A DNA stretch of 64,000 nucleotides from BTUB01 sp963836585 (GCA_963836585.1 CAWIJV010000001.1:420553-484552); one strand, 5' to 3'; numbered from the stretch's first letter, positions 53,563-62,526 are shown. The notes: generated by a model not told the origin, from the letters alone. Made by a program: numbers and translations.

Positions 53563-54655
53563 TTGGGTATCGCAAACGTGCCGGCAATCTCCTCATTAAA
53601 TCCTAACTCATTGAGGAAAAAATCAGCATCAAGGGCTGCCTTAATGCCACTCCCGGCCGCTACTCCCGCCTGACGATAGCGATGATCCTCCACATCTCCG
53701 GCGGCAAATACACCCGGGATGCTGGTGGCATGGGTATGCCCCTGCAACAGGATGTAGCCATTGGCGTCAAGTTTTACGCTGTCTTTGAACAGCGCCGTGT
53801 TTGGTTTATGCCCGATGGCCAAGAAGACTCCGTCGATAGGCAATTAGTAGTTTCTTTGGTTTTAGTATTATAAAGCTTAATGCCTGTAACATGCTTTGCA
53901 TCGCCCAGGATTTCTTTGGGCTCAATATTATAGATGATTGATACCTTTGGATACCCGATGAGCAACTCTTGATTGGTGGCGGCAGCGCGCATCTTATCTT
54001 TGCGGACCAGGATGGTAATTTTATTGGCATAGGCCGAAAGTTGAATTGCCTCAGCAATCGCCGAATCTCCCCCGCCGATCACCACCACATTTTTATTGGC
54101 GTAGAATGGCGCGTCGCAGATGGCGCAGGTGGTCACCCCTCTGCCCCAAAACTCTTTTTCACCGGGAATATTGAGGGGGCTTGGTGAAGCGCCGGTAGCA
54201 ATGATAACGGTTAAGGCATAGATAATTTTGCCGTCTTCGGTATAAATTTCATAGGGCCACTTTGAAAAATCAACCTTCTCTACCGAATCTTCCAAGAATG
54301 ATGCACCAAAATGAGCCGCCTGCTCTTTGAGCTCCTTCATCAATTCTCGGCCCAGAATTGCCTTAAACCCGGGCCAGTTTTCAACATAGGATGTTTCAGT
54401 GAGCAAGCCACCCGGCTTGGCGCCTTCAATGACCAGCGTCTTTTTCTTGGCACGGGCGCCATAGAGCCCGGCACTCAATCCGGCCGGCCCGGAACCGATG
54501 ATCACGATCGGATAGACATTTTTTTTGCCCGCAAGCTGAGAAAAATCGTAGCGGGATTTGCCCTCAAAAAGGTTTGGGATGCATTGCGGAATTGAAAGCA
54601 GCACGATTGCCATAAACACCATGCCGCTCATCTTGATTAATGACTTTTGATTCAT
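53532..54655 (-). pseudogene. trxB: Thioredoxin reductase with N-terminal membrane anchor, frameshifted
   Basis: Unusual N-terminus: MNQKSLIKMSGMVFMAIVLL looks like a signal anchor, then FAD-binding VIIGSGPAGLSAGLYG (about 51-66), the redox site CAICDAPF and NADPH-binding VVVIGGGDSAIAEA. At about 53850 one base is missing: the first frame ends in NCLSTESSWPS, the other continues with LPIDGVFLAIGHKPNTALF and AAGDVEDHRYRQAGVAAGSG. An exported or anchored TrxB next to a CPTC thioredoxin suggests thiol-redox control at the membrane. Confidence 0.88.
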
Positions 54656-54711
54656 AGAAGATCCTCTAGTTTGTTTATTTAGAGCTGATCCGAACGTTAA
54701 ATTTTACACCC

Positions 54712-54830
54712 CCGTTCGCTTCGAGTGAGGGCTTTAGCCTGAATCGAGAAGTCTTTAAAACTTGTTGATTCTTACAGCTTACAATCTCTCGACTCACCCT
54801 TCGGGTTCGCTCGAGACGAACGGTTGAGAG
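54712..54830. repeat. Intergenic palindromic repeat cluster
   Basis: CCGTTCGCTTCGAGTGAGG...CTGAATCGAGAAGT, then CTCTCGACTCACCCTTCGGG...GCTCGAGACGAACGG. The outermost CCGTTCG/CGAACGG arms can pair across the cluster. Within the 285-bp gap upstream of the FtsH-like gene. Confidence 0.8.
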
Positions 54831-54940
54831 TTTTCGGATAAAGCTTCTTACTATTTACCAATCGACAAAATAACAATCATTTATTATAGTTAGATACATA
54901 TTAAAAAAAAAGATTCATTACATTCGTAAGGAAACTTCAT

Positions 54941-57817
54941 ATGTTATTTTCAACTAAGATTAAAACAATTGCGCTCGCCGTATTACTTTCCGCTAGTATA
55001 CCGCAGTTGCGTGCCGATACCAATCTTCCTGAATCAACTGAGCAACAAGAGGCCGCGCAGCCGCTCACACCCGCCATCCAAGTGCGCAATAAAGCCAATC
55101 TTCTCATGATGGCAACCGGCATGGTATTCGATACCCAAAGCAAACAAGGCCAGCCACTGGTGGATGCCCTTACTCCCCTTCTTTCTCATCTTTCACCACT
55201 CACCGAATTTCCTGAAACCGCTTCAGACCAACAGATTATTGAAGGTTTCTCCATTCTTAAGCAATCGGCAGTTTTTCTTGCGCGCCTACTTGAAAAAGGA
55301 GCAGAAAATGCCGAATCATTTGAACCGGACACAAAAACTGCTCAAGCAACTCCTACGCAAGCAGAGGCCGATTTGGAAGCTGCTTGCAACATTCTGGCCA
55401 AGAAGCTAGAAGAGTTGTATCAAGATTCCTGGAACACCATGCTCATGCATGTGCGTAATCAATTAAATCAGCTGGATGGCATTCTCCAAGTGATTTATAA
55501 AAATGTTAATGAAAAAAGCGCGATAGTAAACAAAGATGATGTGAAAATCGAGATTAAAGATCTGCGTAATACGCTCACCGAAATTCGCAAGGAGCTGGCA
55601 AGCGCACAAGCAAATCCCGAGATCTCCTTTAGTATTTTACAGGTAAACAAAGTAATTATTGGATACCTTCAAGATGCGCAAAAGCACAAATTCAGAGAAT
55701 GGAAGATGATCGATTTGGCTGAGGCGCTTGTTCGATCAGGCCAAGAGCCGCTACCGGAATCTCTGGATGAAATGTTTGCACAGATTATGATCACCAATCA
55801 AGCGCTAAAGCAGCTTGAAAAAGAAGCAGAAAAGATTGATCTAACCTTGGTAAATAGAACAGCACGCTTTGTAGGCGATAATATTGTCGACCCCGTTTTG
55901 CGCCATGATCTTATCACCTGGGCATTGGCCGGTGGCGCCTCGATTGGCCTTGCCACCTATATTATGTATTATTTTGATAATACATTTTTTGCCAAAGAGG
56001 ATTCATGGTTTCGTAAACTGTTTGGCTTTCCTGATCACACACGAAGCAAAATGATCAGCTTGTTGCCCGATCATATTTTTGCCGCAATGACCAAACGAGC
56101 AAATCTTGATCCGGCTACCATTAGCAAAGAAGAGCTGCAAGACATTGCTGCATCCTTAACAATGGGTGATAAGAGAAAAGCAGCGGTAATCGCAGGGCTT
56201 CTTGCTAATCAAGCAAATCGGGATGCACAACCAGGCTTGCTACCTATCGCTAAGCTTGATGAATTTCTCAGTGACAATAGAACCGGAAGCGCAGCAATCG
56301 GCATCACGCTCTTTGCGCTGGCAACCTATGAATATCATCAGATTCTCAAGCGCCATTCTCATGAGTGGGCAAAAAAAGTATATGTCTGGTTTGAAAAGCT
56401 CAAAGGCGGCTCATATGCAAAAAATGCAGAAAAATATGATGATATCCTGGGATCCTCCATCACCTTTGATGATATCATCGGCATGGAACATGAAAAGCAG
56501 GCGGTCTATCCCCATCTAAAATATATCAAAGATCCTGAAGTTTGGGATTCCAAAGAGCAGACGCCGCCTACCGGTATTATTCTCACCGGCCCAACGCGCA
56601 CCGGCAAAACATTCTTTGCCAAAGCAATCTGCGGTGAACTGCATAAACAAAATCCGGATAAAGCGATTCGCTTTGTTGCCATTAATGCGCATGACATCAA
56701 AGAGATGGGCATTGAACGCATCATGCTCATGGCCAAACTGTGGGCGCCCTGCGTACTCTTTATTGATGAAATTGATCTTCTGGGCATTCAGCGGGATAAA
56801 AATAAAGAGCTTCTTGCTGATTTCTTGCAAGCGATGAGCGGTATTTCTGATAAAGATCCTAAGAAGCAGGTGATCGTAATCGGCACCACCAATAAGCCGG
56901 AAAATATCGACATGGCAATGCTCCAACCGGGCAGATTGTCACTTGAAATTCGATTTAAATATCCTTCACTCAATGAACGTATTGAATATATCAATAAACG
57001 ATTTGAAAAATTCGGCATCGATCCAAAAATATTTGATATCGATGTGGAAAAATTGGCTCGTGAAACGCACGGCAAATCGTTTGAAGATCTCAAACTCATG
57101 CTAGATATGGCATTCATTCATATCGGCATTAGAGGATCAGTGATCTCCCAAGATATGCTCGAATGGTCATTAGATGCGCAGCTGCGAAAAATTATCGATA
57201 TCGATTCTAAAGAAGTGGCCCTTGATGAACAGCAGCTGCTTGCCGCACATTACGCGGGCCAGGCACTCTGCCACATCTTGCTTGATCTTGATGAAAAGGT
57301 TGCCAAAGTGACCACCAAACAAGTGGTCACCAAAGTGAAAGAAGAAGGCGGTTTTGAGCAGTACTGGAATCCGGAACACAAAAAGCAGACCGGCCTTGAT
57401 CATGGCGCACTGTTTACCTATTATGAACATGATCAGCTTGATATCAAAAATCAAAGCGTAAATGAGCTTGCCAAAAAAGCCAAAACGCTCTTGGCCGGCC
57501 GCATTGCCGAACGGATGCTCACGGGCAACGCCAGCAGCTTCTTTGGGTGGAAGAAAAATACCGCGTTTAATATTCTCAAAGCAATTATTGCCGATGGTAT
57601 TGATCTCAAATCACTCTCAAAAGCCGGGCAAAATCAGCTGGGCGATGACACACAAGTCTTGCTCAAGAAATGCGAACAGGAAGTTGAACAGCTATTAACT
57701 GAGCACAAAGATCAGCTGGATGCACTGACCCAAGCACTCCAAGAAAAGCACACGCTTTCTATTGGCCAGATTATGAATATTATAAATCCGGCACCGGAAG
57801 TAGCGACTGGAATATAG
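54941..57817 (+). CDS. FtsH-like AAA+ protein with degenerate protease site
   Basis: 958 residues. Signal-like N-terminus (TIALAVLLSASIPQLRA), a helical region to about 320, hydrophobic helix 325-345, a linker, a second hydrophobic segment 448-467, then an AAA+ module: Walker A GPTRTGKT (550-557), Walker B VLFIDEID (605-612), sensor GTTNKPENID and the arginine-finger region QPGR (662-665). The following domain aligns with the M41 peptidase, but the zinc motif HEAGH is HYAGQ (770-774), so glutamate and second histidine are lost. ATPase likely, proteolysis unlikely, like plant FtsHi. The three hydrophobic segments would predict an AAA domain outside the cytoplasm, which is puzzling. Confidence 0.85.
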   Translation: MLFSTKIKTIALAVLLSASIPQLRADTNLPESTEQQEAAQPLTPAIQVRNKANLLMMATGMVFDTQSKQGQPLVDALTPLLSHLSPLTEFPETASDQQIIEGFSILKQSAVFLARLLEKGAENAESFEPDTKTAQATPTQAEADLEAACNILAKKLEELYQDSWNTMLMHVRNQLNQLDGILQVIYKNVNEKSAIVNKDDVKIEIKDLRNTLTEIRKELASAQANPEISFSILQVNKVIIGYLQDAQKHKFREWKMIDLAEALVRSGQEPLPESLDEMFAQIMITNQALKQLEKEAEKIDLTLVNRTARFVGDNIVDPVLRHDLITWALAGGASIGLATYIMYYFDNTFFAKEDSWFRKLFGFPDHTRSKMISLLPDHIFAAMTKRANLDPATISKEELQDIAASLTMGDKRKAAVIAGLLANQANRDAQPGLLPIAKLDEFLSDNRTGSAAIGITLFALATYEYHQILKRHSHEWAKKVYVWFEKLKGGSYAKNAEKYDDILGSSITFDDIIGMEHEKQAVYPHLKYIKDPEVWDSKEQTPPTGIILTGPTRTGKTFFAKAICGELHKQNPDKAIRFVAINAHDIKEMGIERIMLMAKLWAPCVLFIDEIDLLGIQRDKNKELLADFLQAMSGISDKDPKKQVIVIGTTNKPENIDMAMLQPGRLSLEIRFKYPSLNERIEYINKRFEKFGIDPKIFDIDVEKLARETHGKSFEDLKLMLDMAFIHIGIRGSVISQDMLEWSLDAQLRKIIDIDSKEVALDEQQLLAAHYAGQALCHILLDLDEKVAKVTTKQVVTKVKEEGGFEQYWNPEHKKQTGLDHGALFTYYEHDQLDIKNQSVNELAKKAKTLLAGRIAERMLTGNASSFFGWKKNTAFNILKAIIADGIDLKSLSKAGQNQLGDDTQVLLKKCEQEVEQLLTEHKDQLDALTQALQEKHTLSIGQIMNIINPAPEVATGI

Positions 57818-57880
57818 GTCCGTTCGCTTCGAATGAGGCCGTAGGCCGAATCGAGAAGTTTTTTAAAGGCGAGCGGGTTT
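57811..57880. repeat. Short palindromic repeat
   Basis: GTCCGTTCGCTTCGAATGAGG...GCCGAATCGAGAAGTTT, the same unit type as the first half of the cluster at 54.7 kb. It lies between the FtsH-like gene and lolC/E. Confidence 0.75.
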
Positions 57881-57892
57881 AAGGAGACTAGC

Positions 57893-59131
57893 ATGAACGT
57901 AGTGTATCTCATCGGGTGGCGCTATTTGCAAGGCGCAGGCGCGCATAAATCGATCTCTGCCATGGTGATCATATGCTTTTGCGGCATTTTTATCGGCACG
58001 CTTGCACTCGCGCTAGTTGCCTCTATCATGAACGGTTTCGAAAAAATCACTCATCAAAAACTGCAAGGCATCCACGCACAAATTATTATGCGTTCTTATG
58101 GCAATGAACTTAATGCGCCCGCCATCGAAGTGGCGTTAAAAACAGTTCCGGAGATTGCTGCCTATAGCCCGGCCACTTTTAAACAGGTGATCATACAAAA
58201 CACCAATTCAGATGATATTACCAACGCAGTGCTTTTAAAAGGGGTTGACCCACATCGTGAGGCCACCACCAGCACCATCGGTAATAAAATTATTGCACAC
58301 CAAGGAACAGAAAAAAACTTCACCGCCCTTTTGCATCACAATCAGATTGCCATCGGCGCAAAACTGGCAGAATATTTGCATCTTGCCGTTGGCGATACGG
58401 TGAATCTTTTATATCTAGATCCTGAAGCGGCCCGCACTGCCCGCAGCCACAAAATTACTCTCGATTCACAAAAGGCTATTGTGAGTGCGATCTTTTCTAC
58501 CGGCATTGAAGAATTTGATGCGGGTATGATTCTGTGCTCGCTGGAATTTTTGCAAAAAATCTATCCGGGCACCCTTGTGAGCCAGTTTAATATTCAACTG
58601 GCACCCGGAGCTGATGAGGCTCTGGTGATAAAGCAGTTGCAAAAGCAGTTTAATCTTGAAGTATTTTCTTGGAAAGAGCTGTATCCTGCCTTAGTTTCAG
58701 CGCTTAAGCTGGAGAAGTATGCGATGTTTTTTATTTTGGCACTGATCGCCTTAGTAGCCAGCATGAGCATTGTATCATTAATCTTCATGCAAATTATTCA
58801 AAAGCGCCCTGACATTGCAATTCTTACCTCGATGGGGATGCGATCCGGAACGATTGCCGCCCTTTTTATTATCATGGGCATGGTTTTGGCAATTTCTGCT
58901 GCGATCGCCGGGCTGTGTGGTGCATTTTTGATCGGGCTTCTTTTGGAAAAATATCCGTTTATCGCCCTGCCTGATACTTACTATGTGACTCACCTTCCCA
59001 TTTACATGGAATGGCATATTTTTCTGGCCGTCTTAGGCCTCGTAATCTTGATGAGTTTTGTGGCCACGTGGCTGCCCACCCGCTCAATCAAAATGATGAA
59101 TGTAGCTTCAGCGCTCCGCGCTGAGGGATAA
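57893..59131 (+). CDS. LolC/LolE-type ABC permease
   Basis: 412 residues with the FtsX-family layout: one N-terminal membrane helix (about 25-47), a large periplasmic domain (50-270), and three C-terminal helices (about 275-300, 320-345, 375-400). Typical LolCE segments are IGWRYLQGAG, SIMNGFEKITHQKLQGIHAQ, FKQVIIQNTNSDDI and the ending LPTRSIKMMNVASALRAEG. LolCDE moves lipoproteins from inner to outer membrane, so an outer membrane is implied. No LolD ATPase is in the window, and LolC cannot be told from LolE. Confidence 0.9.
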   Translation: MNVVYLIGWRYLQGAGAHKSISAMVIICFCGIFIGTLALALVASIMNGFEKITHQKLQGIHAQIIMRSYGNELNAPAIEVALKTVPEIAAYSPATFKQVIIQNTNSDDITNAVLLKGVDPHREATTSTIGNKIIAHQGTEKNFTALLHHNQIAIGAKLAEYLHLAVGDTVNLLYLDPEAARTARSHKITLDSQKAIVSAIFSTGIEEFDAGMILCSLEFLQKIYPGTLVSQFNIQLAPGADEALVIKQLQKQFNLEVFSWKELYPALVSALKLEKYAMFFILALIALVASMSIVSLIFMQIIQKRPDIAILTSMGMRSGTIAALFIIMGMVLAISAAIAGLCGAFLIGLLLEKYPFIALPDTYYVTHLPIYMEWHIFLAVLGLVILMSFVATWLPTRSIKMMNVASALRAEG

Positions 59132-59221
59132 AGTATCCTTCGATACCTCGCTTCGCTCGTACTCAGGATATTTAGACTTACACATGGTGAGTGCCGCCGA
59201 AAGCGGTGTATCGAACCATCT
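59132..59221. repeat. Intergenic palindromic repeat pair
   Basis: ATCCTTCGATAC-[CTCGCTTCGCTCG]-TACTCAGGA and, inverted, TGGTGAGTG-[CCGCCGAAAGCGGT]-GTATCGAACCAT. The halves can pair with each other except at the CC/GG positions. Located between convergent genes. Confidence 0.88.
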
Positions 59222-59222
59222 T

Positions 59223-59747
59223 CTAATTCACCGGGCAGAATCCTAAAAAGCAGGCGCCATTACGCAAAACATCTTGCGCCACCGGACATGAAAGTTGCGT
59301 TTCATAAACCAATATTCCATGATTATCATGCTTCATATCCCAAGCACAATAGCCCGGCTGAGCAATGCCTACAAAATCGGCAATTGTTTTACTCGCATAA
59401 TCATCAGATTTTGAAGATCTGCGCATGCTGGGCTTCATAAATTCCCGCACTTTATTATTAAACGGAGACTTTTTCATCTGCTGGCTAAACTCTTCAGGAT
59501 GTTCCCAGATCTGTTGCGCAGGGCACGCCTCGGCCACACAAAAGCCCGCCACCCCTTTAATGCAATCAAAATCGGGATTATCCACCACATATGCTGCCTT
59601 GGGAATATTAAAACAGTCGGCATTGCACAGTTCATGCAACACAAATTCACTCACATTTTCATTGCCATGCAACCGTAACAATTTTTGCGGCAAACCACTC
59701 AGACGTTCTAATATTTCATGCTTTTTGGCTCTATCTTTACGCTCCAT
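59223..59747 (-). CDS. Cytoplasmic protein of unknown function with conserved-looking Cys/Asp motifs
   Basis: 174 residues, no signal peptide. Motif-like stretches: LHELCNADCFNIPKAAYVVD, NPDFDCIKGVAGFC and QLSCPVAQDVLRNGACFLGF. Eight cysteines in total, several as C-x(n)-C pairs that could bind metal. The pattern looks like a conserved family, but I cannot name it. ATG at 59747 is followed by a charged start. Confidence 0.65.
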   Translation of the reverse strand: MERKDRAKKHEILERLSGLPQKLLRLHGNENVSEFVLHELCNADCFNIPKAAYVVDNPDFDCIKGVAGFCVAEACPAQQIWEHPEEFSQQMKKSPFNNKVREFMKPSMRRSSKSDDYASKTIADFVGIAQPGYCAWDMKHDNHGILVYETQLSCPVAQDVLRNGACFLGFCPVN

Positions 59748-59905
59748 AGTCCATCCTTTTTTTATAAGTTCCTCACTCTACTCTCTTACTAATGACCATA
59801 CCTCGTTTAGAGACCAACATCAACAGCAGAAAAAAAATTGGGGGTTGACGAAGGTTATAAAACAGGACTAGTGTAGTTTGAGACTAAAACCATAAGGAGT
59901 CCTGT

Positions 59906-60331
59906 ATGAATTACTGTATGTTAGTACTATTGCTCATCTTTTGCCCTGCTCATGCATTCTTTTTATCCTGTGTGCGTAAAACCCAAGAACATATTCCCCT
60001 CTATGACGATTCTCATCTGGATTCACCTACAAATTTGTCTCAACCGATTCTCACTTTGCTTAGCAGTAGTATTCCCTGCGAGATAGTTCGAACAATTCCC
60101 CAAACTCATCACAAATTCGCAACCTGGACTTTAGACGTGGTAGAAAATGGGCAGAATTGTATTGAAGTAAAGCCAGCAACAGTAATGCAACCGCGTGAAT
60201 TGAAGGAACCACTCAGATATATCTGGGCAATAACGCGAAAAAGACCCGGAATGGCTAGACTCCGTACAACCTACACCTCCCCATTCAGTCCAAACCCGGT
60301 GGTTCAAGAGTTCATGGTAAAAGTTTCCTGA
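59906..60331 (+). CDS. Exported protein, weakly chagasin-like
   Basis: 141 residues. Signal peptide MNYCMLVLLLIFCPAHAF. The C-terminal part LRYIWAITRKRPGMARLRTT with Y-x-SPF after it resembles the strand-loop-strand of chagasin-like (I42) cysteine-protease inhibitors, where a Gly-x-x-x-L strand precedes (Y/F)xRPW; the RPW and NPTTG loops are not clearly preserved. AAGGAG supports the start. A weak call only. Confidence 0.6.
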   Translation: MNYCMLVLLLIFCPAHAFFLSCVRKTQEHIPLYDDSHLDSPTNLSQPILTLLSSSIPCEIVRTIPQTHHKFATWTLDVVENGQNCIEVKPATVMQPRELKEPLRYIWAITRKRPGMARLRTTYTSPFSPNPVVQEFMVKVS

Positions 60332-60482
60332 GCCCTCTCGATTCGGCCACAAGCCGAGTGAGGCCTGTCCGCCGTAGCTTCAATGCATCCTTCGACCCAG
60401 CCTTCGTCAAGGCTACGGCGGGATGCGCAAGCTACCTAATGGGCCTTTAGTCCTGAGCGAAGTCGAAGCGGTCAGGATGAAT
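60332..60482. repeat. Intergenic palindromic repeat cluster
   Basis: TCTCGATTCGGCC...GCCGAGTGAGG unit, then a long stem with arms CCGCCGTAGC and GCTACGGCGGG around an inner CCTTCGACCCAGCCTTCGTCAAGG-like core, then CCTGAGCGAAGTCGAAGCGGTCAGG. It differs from the TTCGATAC type but belongs to the same general class. Confidence 0.75.
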
Positions 60483-60569
60483 AAAAGCGAAGGCGGATTG
60501 ACGAAAAACTCAATCTCGGTATAAACTGCTGCTGGAATTTAAGGAGAAATCTTATTTATCGGCAGCACT

Positions 60570-61679
60570 ATGAAAAAAAGATTAGTAACGCAAGCGTTAT
60601 GTTTGTTGCTGTGTGGCTCGGAAGTTTTACAGGCACGCAGCATTTATCGTCCGGAAGATCCCTATATACCACAAATCACTGTCCGTTGGGCCGGTGAGCA
60701 GGATGGGTACACCCTCAAAAAGTATCATCTGGAAGAATACCCATTATTTAAACTGTTTGACCGGGACTATTTTGAGAAGCATCTTTTACCAACAGCTCCC
60801 CTCAAATACCGTTACAATCCTGCCCAGACAGCAGAGCCAGCTATTTTAAAAAAGCTTATCCAAGAACTGCTGGCTGAAATTAAAGCAGGCAAGCGCGCAT
60901 TTACTCATTTTACGGTGTTACAGTCCAAAGATTTTAACTTTAAAAAAGGCCGTGGCCTTTTGATTGTAAAATTCAAAGAGTATCCATTTGTGGTAAAGCT
61001 CTTTGTGGAAACACCCGATAGTTTTGTGAGCCCCTTTGATAAAGGGATGGAACCGATCTTCTTTTTCTTCATGGGCGGCGGCGTGAATCGCCACTTAACC
61101 GGCTTTACCCGCATAAAAAATAGAGCAATCATCAAGCACTGCTTGGCAACATCGCCGTGGGCATCACAAGTTGATATTCCCCGCAAATGGCACTGGGTGC
61201 CGCCGGACGCTCGCTGGATTGAGATTCAGGGCAAAAATATTGGGGCCAACACACAACAATCGGTCACATTTCCCGGCACTTATTGCATCATCGCCGACGC
61301 AATTGATGCTGAGCGAAATCTTTCATTGCTCGATGAGCAGGATAAGCGAACGGCGCTCCAGATTTGCAACTACCTCAATCTTTGGATCGATCCGCACATG
61401 AAAAATTTTATGTATGAAAAATATACGGGAAAATTTGTGATTGTTGATACGGAGCATTTCCCCTCAGCAGTTGGCCTGCATGAAAAGGTTGCCTTTGATA
61501 GCTATAGCACCTGGTATTTATATCTGGCGGGCAAATGTTGGCGCAACGCCTTTATGCAAACAAAATGGCAACGGAGAAATCCAAACCAGCCAAACCCACA
61601 AATGAGTTTACTGCATGCGCCGCTGATTCATGAAAAGCATGATCATCGGCCGTATGTTACGTGCCTTGATATGGAATAA
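60570..61679 (+). CDS. Exported protein with a protein-kinase-like catalytic loop
   Basis: 369 residues. Signal peptide (LVTQALCLLLCGSEVLQARS). The body has the order of a protein-kinase-like fold: a strand with lysine (FVVKLF, K143), a helical lobe, a catalytic-loop-like NLWIDPHMKNFMY (D274, N279) and, ten residues later, FVIVDTEHF (D293) in place of DFG. This D-x-H-x-x-N ... (I/V)D-(T/L)-E pattern is shared by aminoglycoside-kinase and HipA-like enzymes. Identification is by motif only; exported kinases in host-bound bacteria are often effectors. AAGGAG is a little far from the ATG. Confidence 0.7.
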   Translation: MKKRLVTQALCLLLCGSEVLQARSIYRPEDPYIPQITVRWAGEQDGYTLKKYHLEEYPLFKLFDRDYFEKHLLPTAPLKYRYNPAQTAEPAILKKLIQELLAEIKAGKRAFTHFTVLQSKDFNFKKGRGLLIVKFKEYPFVVKLFVETPDSFVSPFDKGMEPIFFFFMGGGVNRHLTGFTRIKNRAIIKHCLATSPWASQVDIPRKWHWVPPDARWIEIQGKNIGANTQQSVTFPGTYCIIADAIDAERNLSLLDEQDKRTALQICNYLNLWIDPHMKNFMYEKYTGKFVIVDTEHFPSAVGLHEKVAFDSYSTWYLYLAGKCWRNAFMQTKWQRRNPNQPNPQMSLLHAPLIHEKHDHRPYVTCLDME

Positions 61680-61680
61680 T

Positions 61681-62202
61681 TTATGGCAGCTGCTGCGCAG
61701 GCGCAAGTAGCTTGATGAGTTCCGGGTGACGAACTTCATTCGCATAATCTAATGCTGTTTTAGATTGCGCATCTTTGAGCGTCGGGTTTGCTCCGGCATC
61801 AAGCAATATTTTTGCGATTTTTGGATTAAAACGGAGCGTTGCTACCATGAGTGGCGTTTGGCCACCGGCACCGGCAGCATTTACCCGGGCTCCATTATCA
61901 AGAAGAAAACTCACCAGTTTCTTATCACCGAGCCTAATAGCAAAGATTAACGGTTGATCACCAACTCTATTTCTTATATTTGGGTTGGCACCCTTTTTGA
62001 TCTGTGCAATAAACGATGAAGCCATGGGCCCACCGGTATGATTGCCATTCAAGATATCCAACAAGTCATTGGTGGCCCTTTGATCATATGTCTGCAGCAA
62101 TTGCTGGGGCTGGGTTTCTTTTTTTGTGATGCCATACCAATCCATCCCCTTACCATAAGCAACAGATATCAGTGCCATCACAGCAATTCTTGTCATTCTC
62201 AT
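61681..62202 (-). CDS. Exported ankyrin-repeat protein
   Basis: 173 residues. Signal peptide MRMTRIAVMALISVAYGKGM, then about four ankyrin units, e.g. FIAQIKKGANPNIRNRVGDQ, LVSFLLDNGARVNAAGAGGQ, TPLMVATLRFNPKIAKILLD and TALDYANEVRHPELIKLLAP. It ends 1 bp after the kinase-like gene on the other strand. Confidence 0.82.
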   Translation of the reverse strand: MRMTRIAVMALISVAYGKGMDWYGITKKETQPQQLLQTYDQRATNDLLDILNGNHTGGPMASSFIAQIKKGANPNIRNRVGDQPLIFAIRLGDKKLVSFLLDNGARVNAAGAGGQTPLMVATLRFNPKIAKILLDAGANPTLKDAQSKTALDYANEVRHPELIKLLAPAQQLP

Positions 62203-62367
62203 CGTTTTAATCCTTCAGTTATATAATAATATATTATCGCTATTTTTATTTTATTACTATTAAAAGGACAATTGCAATATTATTATCAAACAGAAAATAT
62301 TTCTTTTGAAAATATACAATTCCACCAACCAAGTCTCAAGGTTTTGGATCAATAGTGAAACCTCTGT

Positions 62368-62526
62368 CTACACTGATTTTAAAATATCGTCTTCAATTTT
62401 TTTAAGTTGGTTATAAAACTCAGCATTTTCCTGCGCATGCAGCTGCACCTTATCCAGCGCATACACCACAGTAGAATGATCGCGGCCACCCAAGAAAATG
62501 CCAATATCGCGCAGCGTGAAACTGTC
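62368..62526 (-). CDS. dnaA: Chromosomal replication initiator DnaA, C-terminal fragment
   Basis: Stop TAG at 62368-62370. The last 50 codons read SFTLRDIGIFLGGRDHSTVV and YALDKVQLHAQENAEFYNQL, i.e. the end of domain IV with the DnaA-box-binding signature GGRDHSTV. The rest of the gene is missing because foreign high-GC sequence begins here. Same strand and base composition as the preceding genes. dnaN-recF lie 36 kb away, so dnaA is not in the classical dnaA-dnaN cluster, unless the assembly is wrong. Confidence 0.9.
   Translation of the reverse strand, partial: DSFTLRDIGIFLGGRDHSTVVYALDKVQLHAQENAEFYNQLKKIEDDILKSV

Noticed and set aside
56516..57454. Several antisense frames in the FtsH-like gene
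   Set aside because: They lie wholly within a gene with confirmed AAA motifs and have no ribosome sites.
62203..62367. The gap after dnaA considered as an origin of replication
   Set aside because: AT-rich, but no cluster of TTATCCACA-like boxes could be found; single near-matches are expected by chance.
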